DNA of 64,000 nucleotides from Mangrovimonas spongiae (lineage in GTDB: Bacteria; Bacteroidota; Bacteroidia; Flavobacteriales; Flavobacteriaceae), in assembly GCF_003944795.1 (NCBI RefSeq), contig NZ_RWBG01000001.1, positions 62,001 through 126,000 of the forward strand. Reading direction: 5' to 3'. Shown here piece after piece: positions 35,167 to 44,592 of the stretch (positions are counted from its first letter, which is position 1; each line of letters opens with the position of its first letter). The position numbers were made by a program, and so were the translations under genes. Below the pieces are notes generated by a model, which saw only the letters and a program-made list of their open reading frames with translations, had not been told where the DNA came from and ran no database searches.

Positions 35167-36228
35167 ATGAAAAACGTTTATATAAATAGTGTTGGTTCTA
35201 TTTCAGCTCAAAAAACCTTTGATAATACTGAGTTTTTAAATGAGATTACCGAATATAATGACAACGTTATATTTGCTGTAAACCCTGTTTATAAAGATTA
35301 CATTCCTCCTGCCGCAGCGAGACGTATGGCAAAGGGTATAAAAATGGGCATTGTCACTTCTAAAATAGCCCTTAAAGAAGCCAACATTAATCAAGTTGAT
35401 GCCATAATTACAGGAACAGGTATGGGCTGTGTACGCGATTCGGAAAAGTTTGTTAGTGCTATTATAGATAACGACGAGCAATACTTAACGCCGACACCTT
35501 TTATACAATCTACACACAATACCGTTGGCGGGCAAATTGCTTTAGAACTAAACTGTAAAGGCTATAATTTTACGTATGTGCATTCAAGCATATCTTTTGA
35601 ATCGGCTGTAATGGATGCTTTATTGCAATTACAGCTAGATGAAGCCAAACATATTCTTGTAGGTGGTGTTGATGAACTTGGTGATCATACAACTAAGATT
35701 CACAAAATTATAAATCATATAAAACCTGAAGCCATAACACCTACTAACTTACTTAAAAGTAAAACTGAAGGTGCCGTTTTTGGCGAAGGAGCTAACTTTT
35801 TTGTACTATCCAACGAGAAATCCAATACAAGTTACGCCGAAATTGTTTCGGTAAAAACATATAATACTCTTAAACAAGAAGCGTTAAAACAACAGGCTAT
35901 AGCCTTTTTAAAAGAGCATGATTTAAGTACAAACGACCTTGATTTATTAATTTTAGGAAATAATGGCGATGTTAATTTTGATGCGTATTACCATACATTA
36001 AGCGAAACATTTTCTAAAACACCTCAAGCCTACTATAAGCATTTAAGTGGTGAGTTTAATACGGCATCGTCTTTTGGGTTTTGGTTGGCTTCAAAAGTTA
36101 TTAAAACGCAAAGCCTTCCAGAGATTGTTAGGTTAAACGGCTTACAAACTTCACAATATAAAACCGTATTATTGTATAACCAGTATCGTGGAGAAAATCA
36201 TAGTTTCACGTTGCTTCGTCAATGTTAA
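35167..36228 (+). CDS. chain-length-factor-like ketosynthase homologue (Cys replaced)
   Basis: A 353-residue KS-fold protein. Where its partner has the nucleophile TACSSA, it reads VHSSIS, so Ser140 replaces Cys. The His-containing C-terminal motifs are also degenerate (LILGNNGDVNFDAYY and YKHLSGEFNTASSFG). It therefore cannot act as a normal ketosynthase and most likely forms a heterodimer with the product of 33964 as a chain length factor. The genes abut with zero spacing, supporting equal expression. Confidence 0.87.
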   Translation: MKNVYINSVGSISAQKTFDNTEFLNEITEYNDNVIFAVNPVYKDYIPPAAARRMAKGIKMGIVTSKIALKEANINQVDAIITGTGMGCVRDSEKFVSAIIDNDEQYLTPTPFIQSTHNTVGGQIALELNCKGYNFTYVHSSISFESAVMDALLQLQLDEAKHILVGGVDELGDHTTKIHKIINHIKPEAITPTNLLKSKTEGAVFGEGANFFVLSNEKSNTSYAEIVSVKTYNTLKQEALKQQAIAFLKEHDLSTNDLDLLILGNNGDVNFDAYYHTLSETFSKTPQAYYKHLSGEFNTASSFGFWLASKVIKTQSLPEIVRLNGLQTSQYKTVLLYNQYRGENHSFTLLRQC

Positions 36229-36998
36229 GGTTTAAAACGGTTACTCTTTTTACACTAGCTTTTCTGGTTATATGCTTATGTTTTTTCTTCTTAGGTATTA
36301 TCCCTTTTTGGATTATTTTTATAAGTATAGCGTTATGGTTAGTAATAACAGGCTTAGGTTCTGGGCTTATAGGTTGGAACTATCATTTTAAATCGGTGTT
36401 ATCAAATCCAAATGAAAAAGAAAACCGCATAGCCATTACGTTTGACGACGGCCCAAACCAAAATATAACACCAAAGGTTTTAGACCTTTTAGATAAACAC
36501 AACGCTAAAGCCACATTTTTCTGTATTGGAAAACATATTGAAACATCACCTAACATTTTCAAAACAATTATTAATAAAGGGCACACTGTTGGAAACCATA
36601 CCTACAGTCATGCTAATACATTTGGTTTTTTTTCAACTAAAAAAGTTATAGCTGAACTACAACAAACCCATCAAATTATCTTTAAACAATCTGGATTAAA
36701 AGCTAACTTATACCGTCCAGCATTTGGCGTAACCAATCCTAATATAAAATGTGCTATTAACCACTTAAAACTAATATCTATTGGGTGGAATAAACGCTCT
36801 TTAGACACAACATCTTTAAGTGAAAAAACTGTTTTAAACCGCATAACAGCAAACCTACAACCTGGCGACATTATTTTATTACACGACACAAGCGAGAAAT
36901 CTTTACGTGTTTTGGAACAGTTATTGTTATTTTTGGAAAAAAAACAGTTTAAGTCGGTAACTGTAGACCAACTTTGTAACTTAAAACCTTATGCATAA
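36222..36998 (+). CDS. polysaccharide deacetylase-like (NodB) protein
   Basis: A 258-residue protein with two N-terminal transmembrane segments (residues 7-30 and 33-50) and a NodB domain. Motif 1 is ITFDDGPNQN (catalytic Asp pair), motif 2 is GNHTYSHAN (HxxxH metal ligands), and YRPAFGVTNP and LLHDTS complete the set. It is predicted to be a membrane-anchored carbohydrate esterase. It overlaps the CLF gene by 7 bp and the LolA gene by 8 bp. Its role in pigment synthesis is unclear; it may act on an ester or amide of an envelope-bound intermediate. Confidence 0.9.
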   Translation: MLRFKTVTLFTLAFLVICLCFFFLGIIPFWIIFISIALWLVITGLGSGLIGWNYHFKSVLSNPNEKENRIAITFDDGPNQNITPKVLDLLDKHNAKATFFCIGKHIETSPNIFKTIINKGHTVGNHTYSHANTFGFFSTKKVIAELQQTHQIIFKQSGLKANLYRPAFGVTNPNIKCAINHLKLISIGWNKRSLDTTSLSEKTVLNRITANLQPGDIILLHDTSEKSLRVLEQLLLFLEKKQFKSVTVDQLCNLKPYA

Positions 36999-37608
36999 AC
37001 TTCTTTACATACTGTGTTTTGTTTGTTTTGGTATGCAAGCACAAACAAAAATGACGACAAGTGAAGCCCAAAACTTAAAAACACTTGTAAAATCTCAAGC
37101 CAAAACAACAAAAACAATTGTAAGCGATTTTACACAGTATAAACATTTAGATTTTTTATCTAATGATATTATTACCAAAGGCATGTTACATTTTAAAGCT
37201 CCAAATCTAGTTAAATGGGCCTATAATAAGCCTTTTCAATATACTGTGATATTTAAAAATGAAAGCCTTTTCATTAATGATGAAGGTAATAAAAGTCAAA
37301 TAGATATTGGTTCCAGTCAAATGTTTAAACAACTAAACAAGCTTATTATTAAAAGTGTTAAAGGTGATATGTTTGATGATAATGAATTTGACATTTCCTA
37401 CTTTAAAAATGATGGTAAAAGCAATGTTCATTTTAGCCCTAAAAATCCTGAGTTTTCAGAATATATTACCAGTTTTCAAATAACATTTAATAAAAAAGGC
37501 GATGTAGAAGACGTAAAAATGGTAGAGCCTTCGGGAGATTATACCAAAATTGTCTTTAGTAACCGAACCTTAAACACACCTTTAAACGATGCGGTATTTA
37601 ACCCTTAG
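36991..37608 (+). CDS. lolA: outer membrane lipoprotein carrier protein LolA family
   Basis: A 205-residue periplasmic protein (signal peptide MHKLLYILCFVCFGMQA) of the LolA fold, with SDFTQYKHLDFLSNDIITKG and GMLHFKAPNLVKWAY, the FxQ and FxxPxxxxW landmarks of the family. Located inside the pigment operon, it may be a dedicated carrier for a hydrophobic pigment or its lipid-linked precursor. A small lipoprotein with a LolB-like look is encoded next, overlapping it by 20 bp. Confidence 0.9.
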   Translation: MHKLLYILCFVCFGMQAQTKMTTSEAQNLKTLVKSQAKTTKTIVSDFTQYKHLDFLSNDIITKGMLHFKAPNLVKWAYNKPFQYTVIFKNESLFINDEGNKSQIDIGSSQMFKQLNKLIIKSVKGDMFDDNEFDISYFKNDGKSNVHFSPKNPEFSEYITSFQITFNKKGDVEDVKMVEPSGDYTKIVFSNRTLNTPLNDAVFNP

Positions 37609-38200
37609 CTTTCTTGCTGTCTTCCTTTTTAGTTGTGGATCTTATCCTAAGAAACAACAATTAAAACCTATAGAAAGCGCATTAAACGTGTTTTCAAATC
37701 CCTATTTTTCCAATACCAGTAAAGACTATATTTATAAAGCTAATATTAGCGCATATGGCAAATCGTTTAGTGGGTTATTTATTGTAAAAAAGATAGAAAA
37801 AAACCAACATCGAGTAGCATTTACTACCGAAATGGGCAATAAAATATTCGACTTTACCATTACAGACAATGCCTTTAGTGTTAACTATATTTTAGACGAT
37901 TTAAACCGAAAACTATTACTCAACGTTTTAAAACAAGATTTTACAACACTAGTAAAAGAAAACGTAGACATTTCAGGAGTTTTTGTAAAAGACAATGCCT
38001 CTTTTTTTGAAACTCAAATTTTAGATAAACCACATTATTATGTCACTAAAAACAATAGTCTTAGTCAAATAGTAAGTGTAAAAAACGGAAAAGCGAAGAC
38101 AGTATTTAGCTTTTCAAAAATAAATGATAATATTGCAAATAAAATAACCATAACACACCATAACATAACGCTAAAAATCAATTTAAAATCTATAAATTAA
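37589..38200 (+). CDS. LolB-like outer membrane lipoprotein (putative)
   Basis: A 203-residue lipoprotein (signal MRYLTLSFLAVFLFSC, Cys16). The mature region has strands such as IYKANISAYGKSFSGLFIV and HRVAFTTEMGNKIFDFTI that resemble the antiparallel half-barrel of LolA/LolB-type lipid-binding proteins. The assignment is by pattern and by its overlap with lolA, not by a strict motif. It would receive cargo from the adjacent LolA at the outer membrane. Confidence 0.68.
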   Translation: MRYLTLSFLAVFLFSCGSYPKKQQLKPIESALNVFSNPYFSNTSKDYIYKANISAYGKSFSGLFIVKKIEKNQHRVAFTTEMGNKIFDFTITDNAFSVNYILDDLNRKLLLNVLKQDFTTLVKENVDISGVFVKDNASFFETQILDKPHYYVTKNNSLSQIVSVKNGKAKTVFSFSKINDNIANKITITHHNITLKINLKSIN

Positions 38201-38206
38201 CACCTT

Positions 38207-38836
38207 ATGAAAAAATCAATTATATTTTTATTGTTTGTTGCATTAAGTGTAACCGCATTTTCGCAAGTAAAAGTACGTCCTGGGGTAAGGCTAGGGTTAA
38301 ACTTATCTTCGGTTTCAAACATTGATCATGCCGATGCTAAAATTGGCCCCAATGCTGCAATCTTTGCAAACATCCGTTTTGCTAATTTTTATGCGTTACA
38401 ACCAGAAGCCACTTATAGTAATCAAGGGGCAAAAGACGCTATTCGTTATTATAACTATGGTAACTCTTTTGATCCAGGGTATTATTACTATTCTGAAGAT
38501 TTAAGCATCCATTACCTTGGAGTGGCTTTGGCTAATAAATTTTATATTGTTCCAAATGTTGGAGTTCATTTAATTGTTGGCCCTGCCATAGATGTAAAAG
38601 TAGCCGATAATCTAGATGATGACTCCATTATACCAGTAGATTTCTCTCTTTTTGGTGGTGTTGGTTACGAGTTTCCTTTTGGGCTTGGTATAGAAGCACG
38701 ATACAAACAAGGCCTCTTAGATATTAGAGACGACTTCTATGATAATTATGATGAAGATAATGATGATTTTTGGAGTAGCGACTCTGTACTTAATGGTTCA
38801 ATACAATTTGGCGTTTATTATAAATTTGACTTTTAA
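38207..38836 (+). CDS. outer membrane beta-barrel protein (PorT/OmpW-like)
   Basis: A 209-residue protein with a signal peptide (MKKSIIFLLFVALSVTAFSQ) and alternating hydrophobic strands (VRPGVRLGLNLSS, FYALQPEATYSNQG, IHYLGVALANKFYIV and FGVYYKFDF with a terminal Phe). This pattern indicates a small 8-stranded outer membrane barrel of the porin family type found widely in Bacteroidota. It may anchor or expose the pigment complex at the outer membrane. Confidence 0.85.
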   Translation: MKKSIIFLLFVALSVTAFSQVKVRPGVRLGLNLSSVSNIDHADAKIGPNAAIFANIRFANFYALQPEATYSNQGAKDAIRYYNYGNSFDPGYYYYSEDLSIHYLGVALANKFYIVPNVGVHLIVGPAIDVKVADNLDDDSIIPVDFSLFGGVGYEFPFGLGIEARYKQGLLDIRDDFYDNYDEDNDDFWSSDSVLNGSIQFGVYYKFDF

Positions 38837-38839
38837 TCC

Positions 38840-39205
38840 ATGCTAATAAAGGATTTTTATATACTTAATCATTTAGCTGTTGCCGATAACGTGGCAACAG
38901 CTAATATTACAATCAATAAAGACCATGAGGTTTTTAATGGACATTTTCCAGACAACCCTGTAACACCAGGCGTTTGTATGATGCAAATTATTAAAGAGCT
39001 TACACAACAAGTTGTAAATAAAACGTTGTTTATGGAAGCGTCTAGCAACGTAAAATTCATGGCTATTATTAACCCTGAAAAAACACCAGACTTAACTCTT
39101 ACGCTTAATATTACAGAAGAGGACACACACATTAAAGTAAAAAACGTTACTAAGTTTAACGATACTGTGGCCTTAAAATTGAACACAACATTCAAAATCA
39201 TGTAA
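38840..39205 (+). CDS. hotdog-fold 3-hydroxyacyl-ACP dehydratase-like protein
   Basis: A 121-residue single hotdog. FNGHFPDNPVTPGVCMMQIIKELTQQ contains the HFPxxPVxPG block of FabA/FabZ-like and ApeI-like dehydratases. It is shorter than FabZ and lacks the N-terminal PHRxPF motif, so its exact chemistry is uncertain; ApeI is the closest functional analogue. It starts 3 bp after the barrel protein gene. Confidence 0.83.
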   Translation: MLIKDFYILNHLAVADNVATANITINKDHEVFNGHFPDNPVTPGVCMMQIIKELTQQVVNKTLFMEASSNVKFMAIINPEKTPDLTLTLNITEEDTHIKVKNVTKFNDTVALKLNTTFKIM

Positions 39206-39206
39206 T

Positions 39207-39701
39207 ATGAGATTGTTATTGCTTTCTGTTTTATGCCTAGTAACTACTCAAAATCTGGATTTAAGCAAGATTAGAGAAACCTATAAAGAAGCTGCTAACG
39301 ACTCAACCAAAGTAGAGGCTTTTTACAACTCACTACAATCTGTCTCAAAAAAGGACCATGTGGCTTTAGTGGCCTATAAAGGAGCCTCTATTGCATTAAA
39401 AGCAAGACATGCTAAAACCATAAAAGAAAAAAAGAGTGGCTTTGTAGAAGGTGTTTCTTTAATAGAATACACCATAGAAAAAGAACCCAATGCTATAGAA
39501 CCTCGTTTTATACGACTTGGTATTCAAGAAAACTCTCCAAAGATTTTAGGGTATAACAAAGACCTCGACGCTGATAAAACCTTTCTTTTAAAACAATTTA
39601 AACACATACGTTCATCTAACCTTAAAAATCATATTAAAGACTATATTTTACAATCTAAAGTCTTTACAGATGAAGAAAAAAACGTAATTTCGACACAATA
39701 A
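39207..39701 (+). CDS. exported helical protein of unknown function
   Basis: A 164-residue protein with a short hydrophobic start (MRLLLLSVLCLVTTQ) that may be a signal peptide. The remainder is helical (LSKIRETYKEAANDSTKVEAF and GASIALKARHAKTIKEKKSG) and ends KVFTDEEKNVIS. The family is not recognised. It starts 1 bp after the hotdog gene, so it is part of the operon and likely periplasmic. Confidence 0.72.
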   Translation: MRLLLLSVLCLVTTQNLDLSKIRETYKEAANDSTKVEAFYNSLQSVSKKDHVALVAYKGASIALKARHAKTIKEKKSGFVEGVSLIEYTIEKEPNAIEPRFIRLGIQENSPKILGYNKDLDADKTFLLKQFKHIRSSNLKNHIKDYILQSKVFTDEEKNVISTQ

Positions 39702-39722
39702 CCATTAAGCTCTCACTAAAAC

Positions 39723-40919
39723 GTGAACCCAAGCCTTGCTAACCAAAAAATAGACAGCTTAAATGTTTGTGTGCTCATTCCCACTTACAATAACGACCGT
39801 ACATTACAACGTGTTATAGATGGTGTTTTAGAGTACACAAATCACATCATTATTGTAAACGATGGTGCCACAGATAACACAAAAAATATCCTCTCCAAGT
39901 ACGACAACTTAACCATCATTACGTTTACAGAAAATAAAGGCAAAGGTGTTGCTTTGAGAGAAGGATTTAAAAAAGCCATACATTTAGGGTACGATTTTGC
40001 AATAACTATCGATTCTGATGGGCAGCACTTCCCTAACGACATTCCTGTTTTTATTAACGCTCTGGAACAACATCAAACAAAAAATGTGCTGTTTATTGGC
40101 GCTAGAAATATGGAACAAGAAGGTGTTCCTGGGAAAAGCAGTTTTGGCAATAAATTTTCTAATTTTTGGTTTTGGTTTGAAACAGGTATAAAACTACAAG
40201 ACACACAATCGGGGTTTAGGTTATATCCATTACAAGTCATTAAAAACCTGCGTTTTTTCACAACAAAATTCGAATTTGAAATTGAAGTCATTGTTAAATC
40301 GGCATGGAAAAATGTCGATGTAAAAAACATTCCCATTCAAGTCCTTTACGATGAAAACGAACGCGTATCACATTTTAGACCCTTTAAAGACTTTACCCGT
40401 ATAAGCATTTTAAACACCTGGCTTGTGTTTTTAACCTTAGTATATATTAAGCCAAGAAACTTTTTTAAGAATTTTAAAAAAAAAGGCGTTAAACAATTTT
40501 TTATTGAAGACGTTTTAGGGAGTTACGACTCCCCTAAGAAAAAAGCACTTTCAATTGCTCTAGGAGTCTTTATTGGTTTAACACCTTTATGGGGGTTGCA
40601 TAGTGTGTTGGTTATTTTTTTGGCTATTTTTTTAAATCTTAATAAAGCCATTGCGTTTGCCTTTTCCAATGTAAGTATCCCGCCTTTTATTCCTTTTATA
40701 ATTTATACGAGCACAAAAATTGGTGAGAAAATTTTAGGCGTACAAAACACCTACAAACTGGACGAAATCACGCAGAATTTTGAATTTGTAAAACACTTAA
40801 AAACGTACATTGTTGGCAGTTTTACTTTGGCCACTATTTCGGCTTGTATTTTTGGTATAATTAGTTATCTTTTCTTTTTAATGTTCAATAAAAAGAATAC
40901 AGCAAGAAACCATGGTTGA
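39723..40919 (+). CDS. GT2 glycosyltransferase fused to a DUF2062 membrane domain
   Basis: A 398-residue fusion starting at a GTG (39723; the next ATG would remove the catalytic domain). Residues 12-240 form a GT-A glycosyltransferase of the dolichol-phosphate mannose synthase type: CVLIPTYNNDRTLQRVIDG, IVNDGATDNT and the metal-binding TIDSDGQH. Residues 260-390 form a DUF2062 domain with hydrophobic helices (LSIALGVFIGLTPLWGLHS). It might make a lipid-linked sugar or glycosylate a membrane intermediate. It overlaps the next gene by 8 bp. Confidence 0.88.
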   Translation: MNPSLANQKIDSLNVCVLIPTYNNDRTLQRVIDGVLEYTNHIIIVNDGATDNTKNILSKYDNLTIITFTENKGKGVALREGFKKAIHLGYDFAITIDSDGQHFPNDIPVFINALEQHQTKNVLFIGARNMEQEGVPGKSSFGNKFSNFWFWFETGIKLQDTQSGFRLYPLQVIKNLRFFTTKFEFEIEVIVKSAWKNVDVKNIPIQVLYDENERVSHFRPFKDFTRISILNTWLVFLTLVYIKPRNFFKNFKKKGVKQFFIEDVLGSYDSPKKKALSIALGVFIGLTPLWGLHSVLVIFLAIFLNLNKAIAFAFSNVSIPPFIPFIIYTSTKIGEKILGVQNTYKLDEITQNFEFVKHLKTYIVGSFTLATISACIFGIISYLFFLMFNKKNTARNHG

Positions 40920-43900
40920 TTTCTTTTATAATCTCTTTAAAAAAATCCAATCTAATAAGCTATTAGGTATACTTGGATTTCTTATTCTTTTATTAGGGCT
41001 TGGCTATTTTAGTTCGAAAATTACGTTTGAAGAAGATATTACAAAACTTATTCCTACTAACGATAAAAATGCCGAAGCACAAAAGGTTTTAAAAACGGTA
41101 AATTTTGCCGATAAAATTATCGTTCATATCTCTACAAAACCAAATGGCAATATTAACGACTTAACCCAATATGCCGAGGTTTTTATAGATAGTTTAAACC
41201 AAAACGCAGCAAATTATATTACATCTATTCAAGGTAAGGTTGAGGACAAAGCTATTGGTAATACTATGGACTTTGTTTACAACAACTTACCCCTTTTTAT
41301 TAATCCTTCAGATTATAAAAACATTGCACAAAAACTAAATGAAGACAGTATAGATGTGGTTACTAAAGGTAATTACAAAACCTTAGTATCGCCCTCTGGA
41401 ATTGTGGCTAAAAAAACCATTTTGAAAGATCCATTAGGATTGTCGTTTATCGGACTTAAAAAACTTCAAAACTTAAGTATTGGTGATGGATTTAGTGTTC
41501 AAAATGGATTTGTTGTTAGTAAAGACAAAAAACATGTACTGTTATTTATTTCACCTAAACACGCCTCTAGTGAAACTGCCGAAAATGCTGAGCTTTCAAA
41601 CATTTTATATCGTTTAAACAATGAACTTAATACTGTTTATGGCAAAAAAGTAACCGCCGAATATTTTGGAGGCGCTTTAATTGCAGTTGAAAACGCCAAA
41701 CAAATAAAACACGACATACAATTTACTGTAGGCATTGCTATGACGGTGTTACTTATTATTCTTATTGTGTTTTACAAAAAATTGCTACTCCCTATTATTT
41801 TATTTATTCCTACAGTAGTTGGGGCTTTATTAGCGATTACGGTATTGTATGTTATACGCGATAAAATTTCGGCCATATCTTTAGGAATTGGATCGGTGCT
41901 TTTGGGTGTAACTTTAGATTATGCCTTACATATTCTTACTCACATAAGAAGTAACAATAATATTAAATCGTTATACGAAGAGATTTCGAAACCTGTTTTA
42001 ATGAGTAGTTTAACTACTGCTTTAGCTTTTTTATGCTTACTATTTTTAAACTCTCAAGCACTACAAGATTTAGGTATTTTTGCCGCTATTAGCGTTATTG
42101 GCGCTTCAGTATTTGCCCTTATTTTTATACCTCAAGTATATCGACAACAACAAGAAAAACGGCAAACTACAACCATAATCGATAAGTTTTCGGCCATTCC
42201 GTTGCATAAAAAAACAAGCGTTTTTATAGGCTTGGGCATTTTATTAATTATATCGTGTTTTACGTATAACAACGTCTCGTTTAATAACGATATTACCAAA
42301 TTAAATTACGAGCCACCTAAACTTATGGCTGCTCAAAAACGATTAGACTCGCTCACTAACATCGCATCAAAATCGGTTTATATAGCGGCTTACGGAACAA
42401 CTCTAGAAGACGCTTTAGTAGCTAATGATATTGTTTATAAAAAACTATCGACCTTAAAAGAAAACGGTAACATTCTTAATTTTAGTTCTATTGGGGCTTT
42501 AGTTCAGTCTCATGCTTTGCAAGAAAAAAAACTTATTGAGTGGCATTCGTTTTGGAACGATTCTATTAAAAAGGTTACAAAAACCCAACTGATTGAAAGT
42601 GGTTCTAAACTAGGGTTTAAACCTAAAACATATCAACCTTTTTACAATTTATTACAACGTGATTTCACGACATTAAGTCGTAACGATTACAACACGTTAA
42701 GCACTATAAATGTATCAGATTATATTTCTACAAAACAGCAATTTACAACGGTAACTTCGTTAGTAAAATTAGATCACAATCAGTTAGAGCAACTCAACAA
42801 TACATTTCAACCGTTACCCAACACACTTGTTATTGATAGGCAAGGAATGAACGAAACCTTTTTAGGCAATTTAAAAAACGACTTTAATCGCTTAGTAGGT
42901 TATTCTTTAATTGTGGTATTGCTTGTTTTATTAGTGTTCTACCGAAGTTTTTCATTAACTCTAGTAACAAGTATCCCTATTGCATTAACATGGTTTACAA
43001 CCATTGGTTTAATGGGGTTATTAGGTATAGAGTTTAATATTTTTAATATTATTATTTCCACCTTTATTTTTGGCTTAGGCGTGGATTATAGTATTTTTAT
43101 TACGAATGGTTTGCTTCATGAACACAGAACTGGTGAACGCAAATTACCAACACATAAAACCTCGGTAATTTTATCGGTTATTACAACTATTTTAGGCGTT
43201 GGTATTATGATATTTGCCAAGCATCCTGCTTTATATACCATTTCTTTAGTTTCTATTATTGGTATTCTTTCTGCATTGCTTATATCGTTTACAATACAAC
43301 CTATATTATTCAAGTTATTTATTGGTAGTAAAACTAAACGCCCAATAAGTTTTAGGGTTTTAATACACTCTATGATATCGTTTCTATATTATGGTTTAGG
43401 CACGTTTTTATTACCGCTTTTAGGAATGCTCTTGTTTAAAATTATACCTATTAGCAAGAAAGTAAAAATGCCTTGGTTTCATAAAATTGCTGGTAAATTC
43501 TTAACATCGGTTTTATATTCTAATCCATTTGTGAAGAAAAAAATCATCAATACTACTGGAGAAACATTTGAAAAACCTGCTGTTATTATTGCTAATCACA
43601 CGTCATTTTTAGACACTTTAGCCATTGAAATGCTACACCATAAAGTCATTTTTCTGGTTAACGATTGGGTATATAACTCGCCTGTATTTGGCCAAGTAAT
43701 GAAATTTGTAGGATACTATCCCGTTTCCGAAGGCATTGAAGGTGGTTTGGATCACCTTCAAACTAAAATAGATCAAGGGTATTCTTTAGTTGTCTTTCCA
43801 GAAGGTACACGTTCGTACACCAACAAAATGAAACGTTTTCATAAAGGCGCCTTCTTTTTAGCCGATAAATTTAATCTAGATATTTTACCCGTTTTTATTC

Positions 43901-44592
43901 ATGGTAATTCCGAAGTTATTCCTAAAGGCAGTTTCCCTATTAGAAATGGAAGCATAACACTAAATGTATTGCCTAGAATAACGCCAGAGAATATAAATTT
44001 TGGAACAACACCTAGAGAACGTACAAAAAAAATAAGCGCTTATTTTAAACAAGCTTTTATCGATTTTAGAAAAACTTTTGAAAACGACACGTATTTTCAT
44101 AGCTTAGTTTTAGAAGAATATCGCTACAAAGGGGATGCGTTATATCACACCGTAAAAAACGACTTAAAATCTTACAGCAAAACATATAAAAGTATTTTAG
44201 ATACTGTGGATAAAAAAGCCACTATTATTCATGCCACAAAAGACTCTGGAGAACTAGATGTGCTTTTAGCTTTAGATGGTCCAGGAAGAAACATAACATC
44301 AATAATTAAAAGCTCGTCAACAAGGCAAATTTTAAACAACAGCTATATCGCTAACACACATTATAACATTCAGTTTGTAGATAATATTACGCTTTCTAAT
44401 ATTAACAAACCACTTACGCTAATTATCAGTACACCGCAACTTTCTAACACTATAAAGAACTTACTAAAAAGTCCATGGCCAGTTTCTTGTATTTTATTAA
44501 AAGATGGTAAAGCACTTAACAGTACTTTAATTGAAAAATTTAAGTATCATGTACAAACCGAAGATAACAACATTATAAGCTTAAAAAAATGA
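40912..44592 (+). CDS. MMPL/RND exporter fused to PlsC-type acyltransferase
   Basis: A 1226-residue membrane protein. Residues 1-820 form an RND/MMPL transporter with two repeats: a transmembrane helix, a large periplasmic loop, then five or six helices. Repeat cores are near VGIAMTVLLIILIVFYKK (~265) and SLIVVLLVLLVFYRSFS (~665). Residues about 870-1070 are a PlsC acyltransferase with NHTSFLDT (HxxxxD, His near 895) and VVFPEGTRS near 962. The last ~130 residues are unassigned. The fusion couples export to acyl transfer, probably onto or with the pigment. It overlaps the next gene by 4 bp. Confidence 0.92.
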   Translation: MVDFFYNLFKKIQSNKLLGILGFLILLLGLGYFSSKITFEEDITKLIPTNDKNAEAQKVLKTVNFADKIIVHISTKPNGNINDLTQYAEVFIDSLNQNAANYITSIQGKVEDKAIGNTMDFVYNNLPLFINPSDYKNIAQKLNEDSIDVVTKGNYKTLVSPSGIVAKKTILKDPLGLSFIGLKKLQNLSIGDGFSVQNGFVVSKDKKHVLLFISPKHASSETAENAELSNILYRLNNELNTVYGKKVTAEYFGGALIAVENAKQIKHDIQFTVGIAMTVLLIILIVFYKKLLLPIILFIPTVVGALLAITVLYVIRDKISAISLGIGSVLLGVTLDYALHILTHIRSNNNIKSLYEEISKPVLMSSLTTALAFLCLLFLNSQALQDLGIFAAISVIGASVFALIFIPQVYRQQQEKRQTTTIIDKFSAIPLHKKTSVFIGLGILLIISCFTYNNVSFNNDITKLNYEPPKLMAAQKRLDSLTNIASKSVYIAAYGTTLEDALVANDIVYKKLSTLKENGNILNFSSIGALVQSHALQEKKLIEWHSFWNDSIKKVTKTQLIESGSKLGFKPKTYQPFYNLLQRDFTTLSRNDYNTLSTINVSDYISTKQQFTTVTSLVKLDHNQLEQLNNTFQPLPNTLVIDRQGMNETFLGNLKNDFNRLVGYSLIVVLLVLLVFYRSFSLTLVTSIPIALTWFTTIGLMGLLGIEFNIFNIIISTFIFGLGVDYSIFITNGLLHEHRTGERKLPTHKTSVILSVITTILGVGIMIFAKHPALYTISLVSIIGILSALLISFTIQPILFKLFIGSKTKRPISFRVLIHSMISFLYYGLGTFLLPLLGMLLFKIIPISKKVKMPWFHKIAGKFLTSVLYSNPFVKKKIINTTGETFEKPAVIIANHTSFLDTLAIEMLHHKVIFLVNDWVYNSPVFGQVMKFVGYYPVSEGIEGGLDHLQTKIDQGYSLVVFPEGTRSYTNKMKRFHKGAFFLADKFNLDILPVFIHGNSEVIPKGSFPIRNGSITLNVLPRITPENINFGTTPRERTKKISAYFKQAFIDFRKTFENDTYFHSLVLEEYRYKGDALYHTVKNDLKSYSKTYKSILDTVDKKATIIHATKDSGELDVLLALDGPGRNITSIIKSSSTRQILNNSYIANTHYNIQFVDNITLSNINKPLTLIISTPQLSNTIKNLLKSPWPVSCILLKDGKALNSTLIEKFKYHVQTEDNNIISLKK

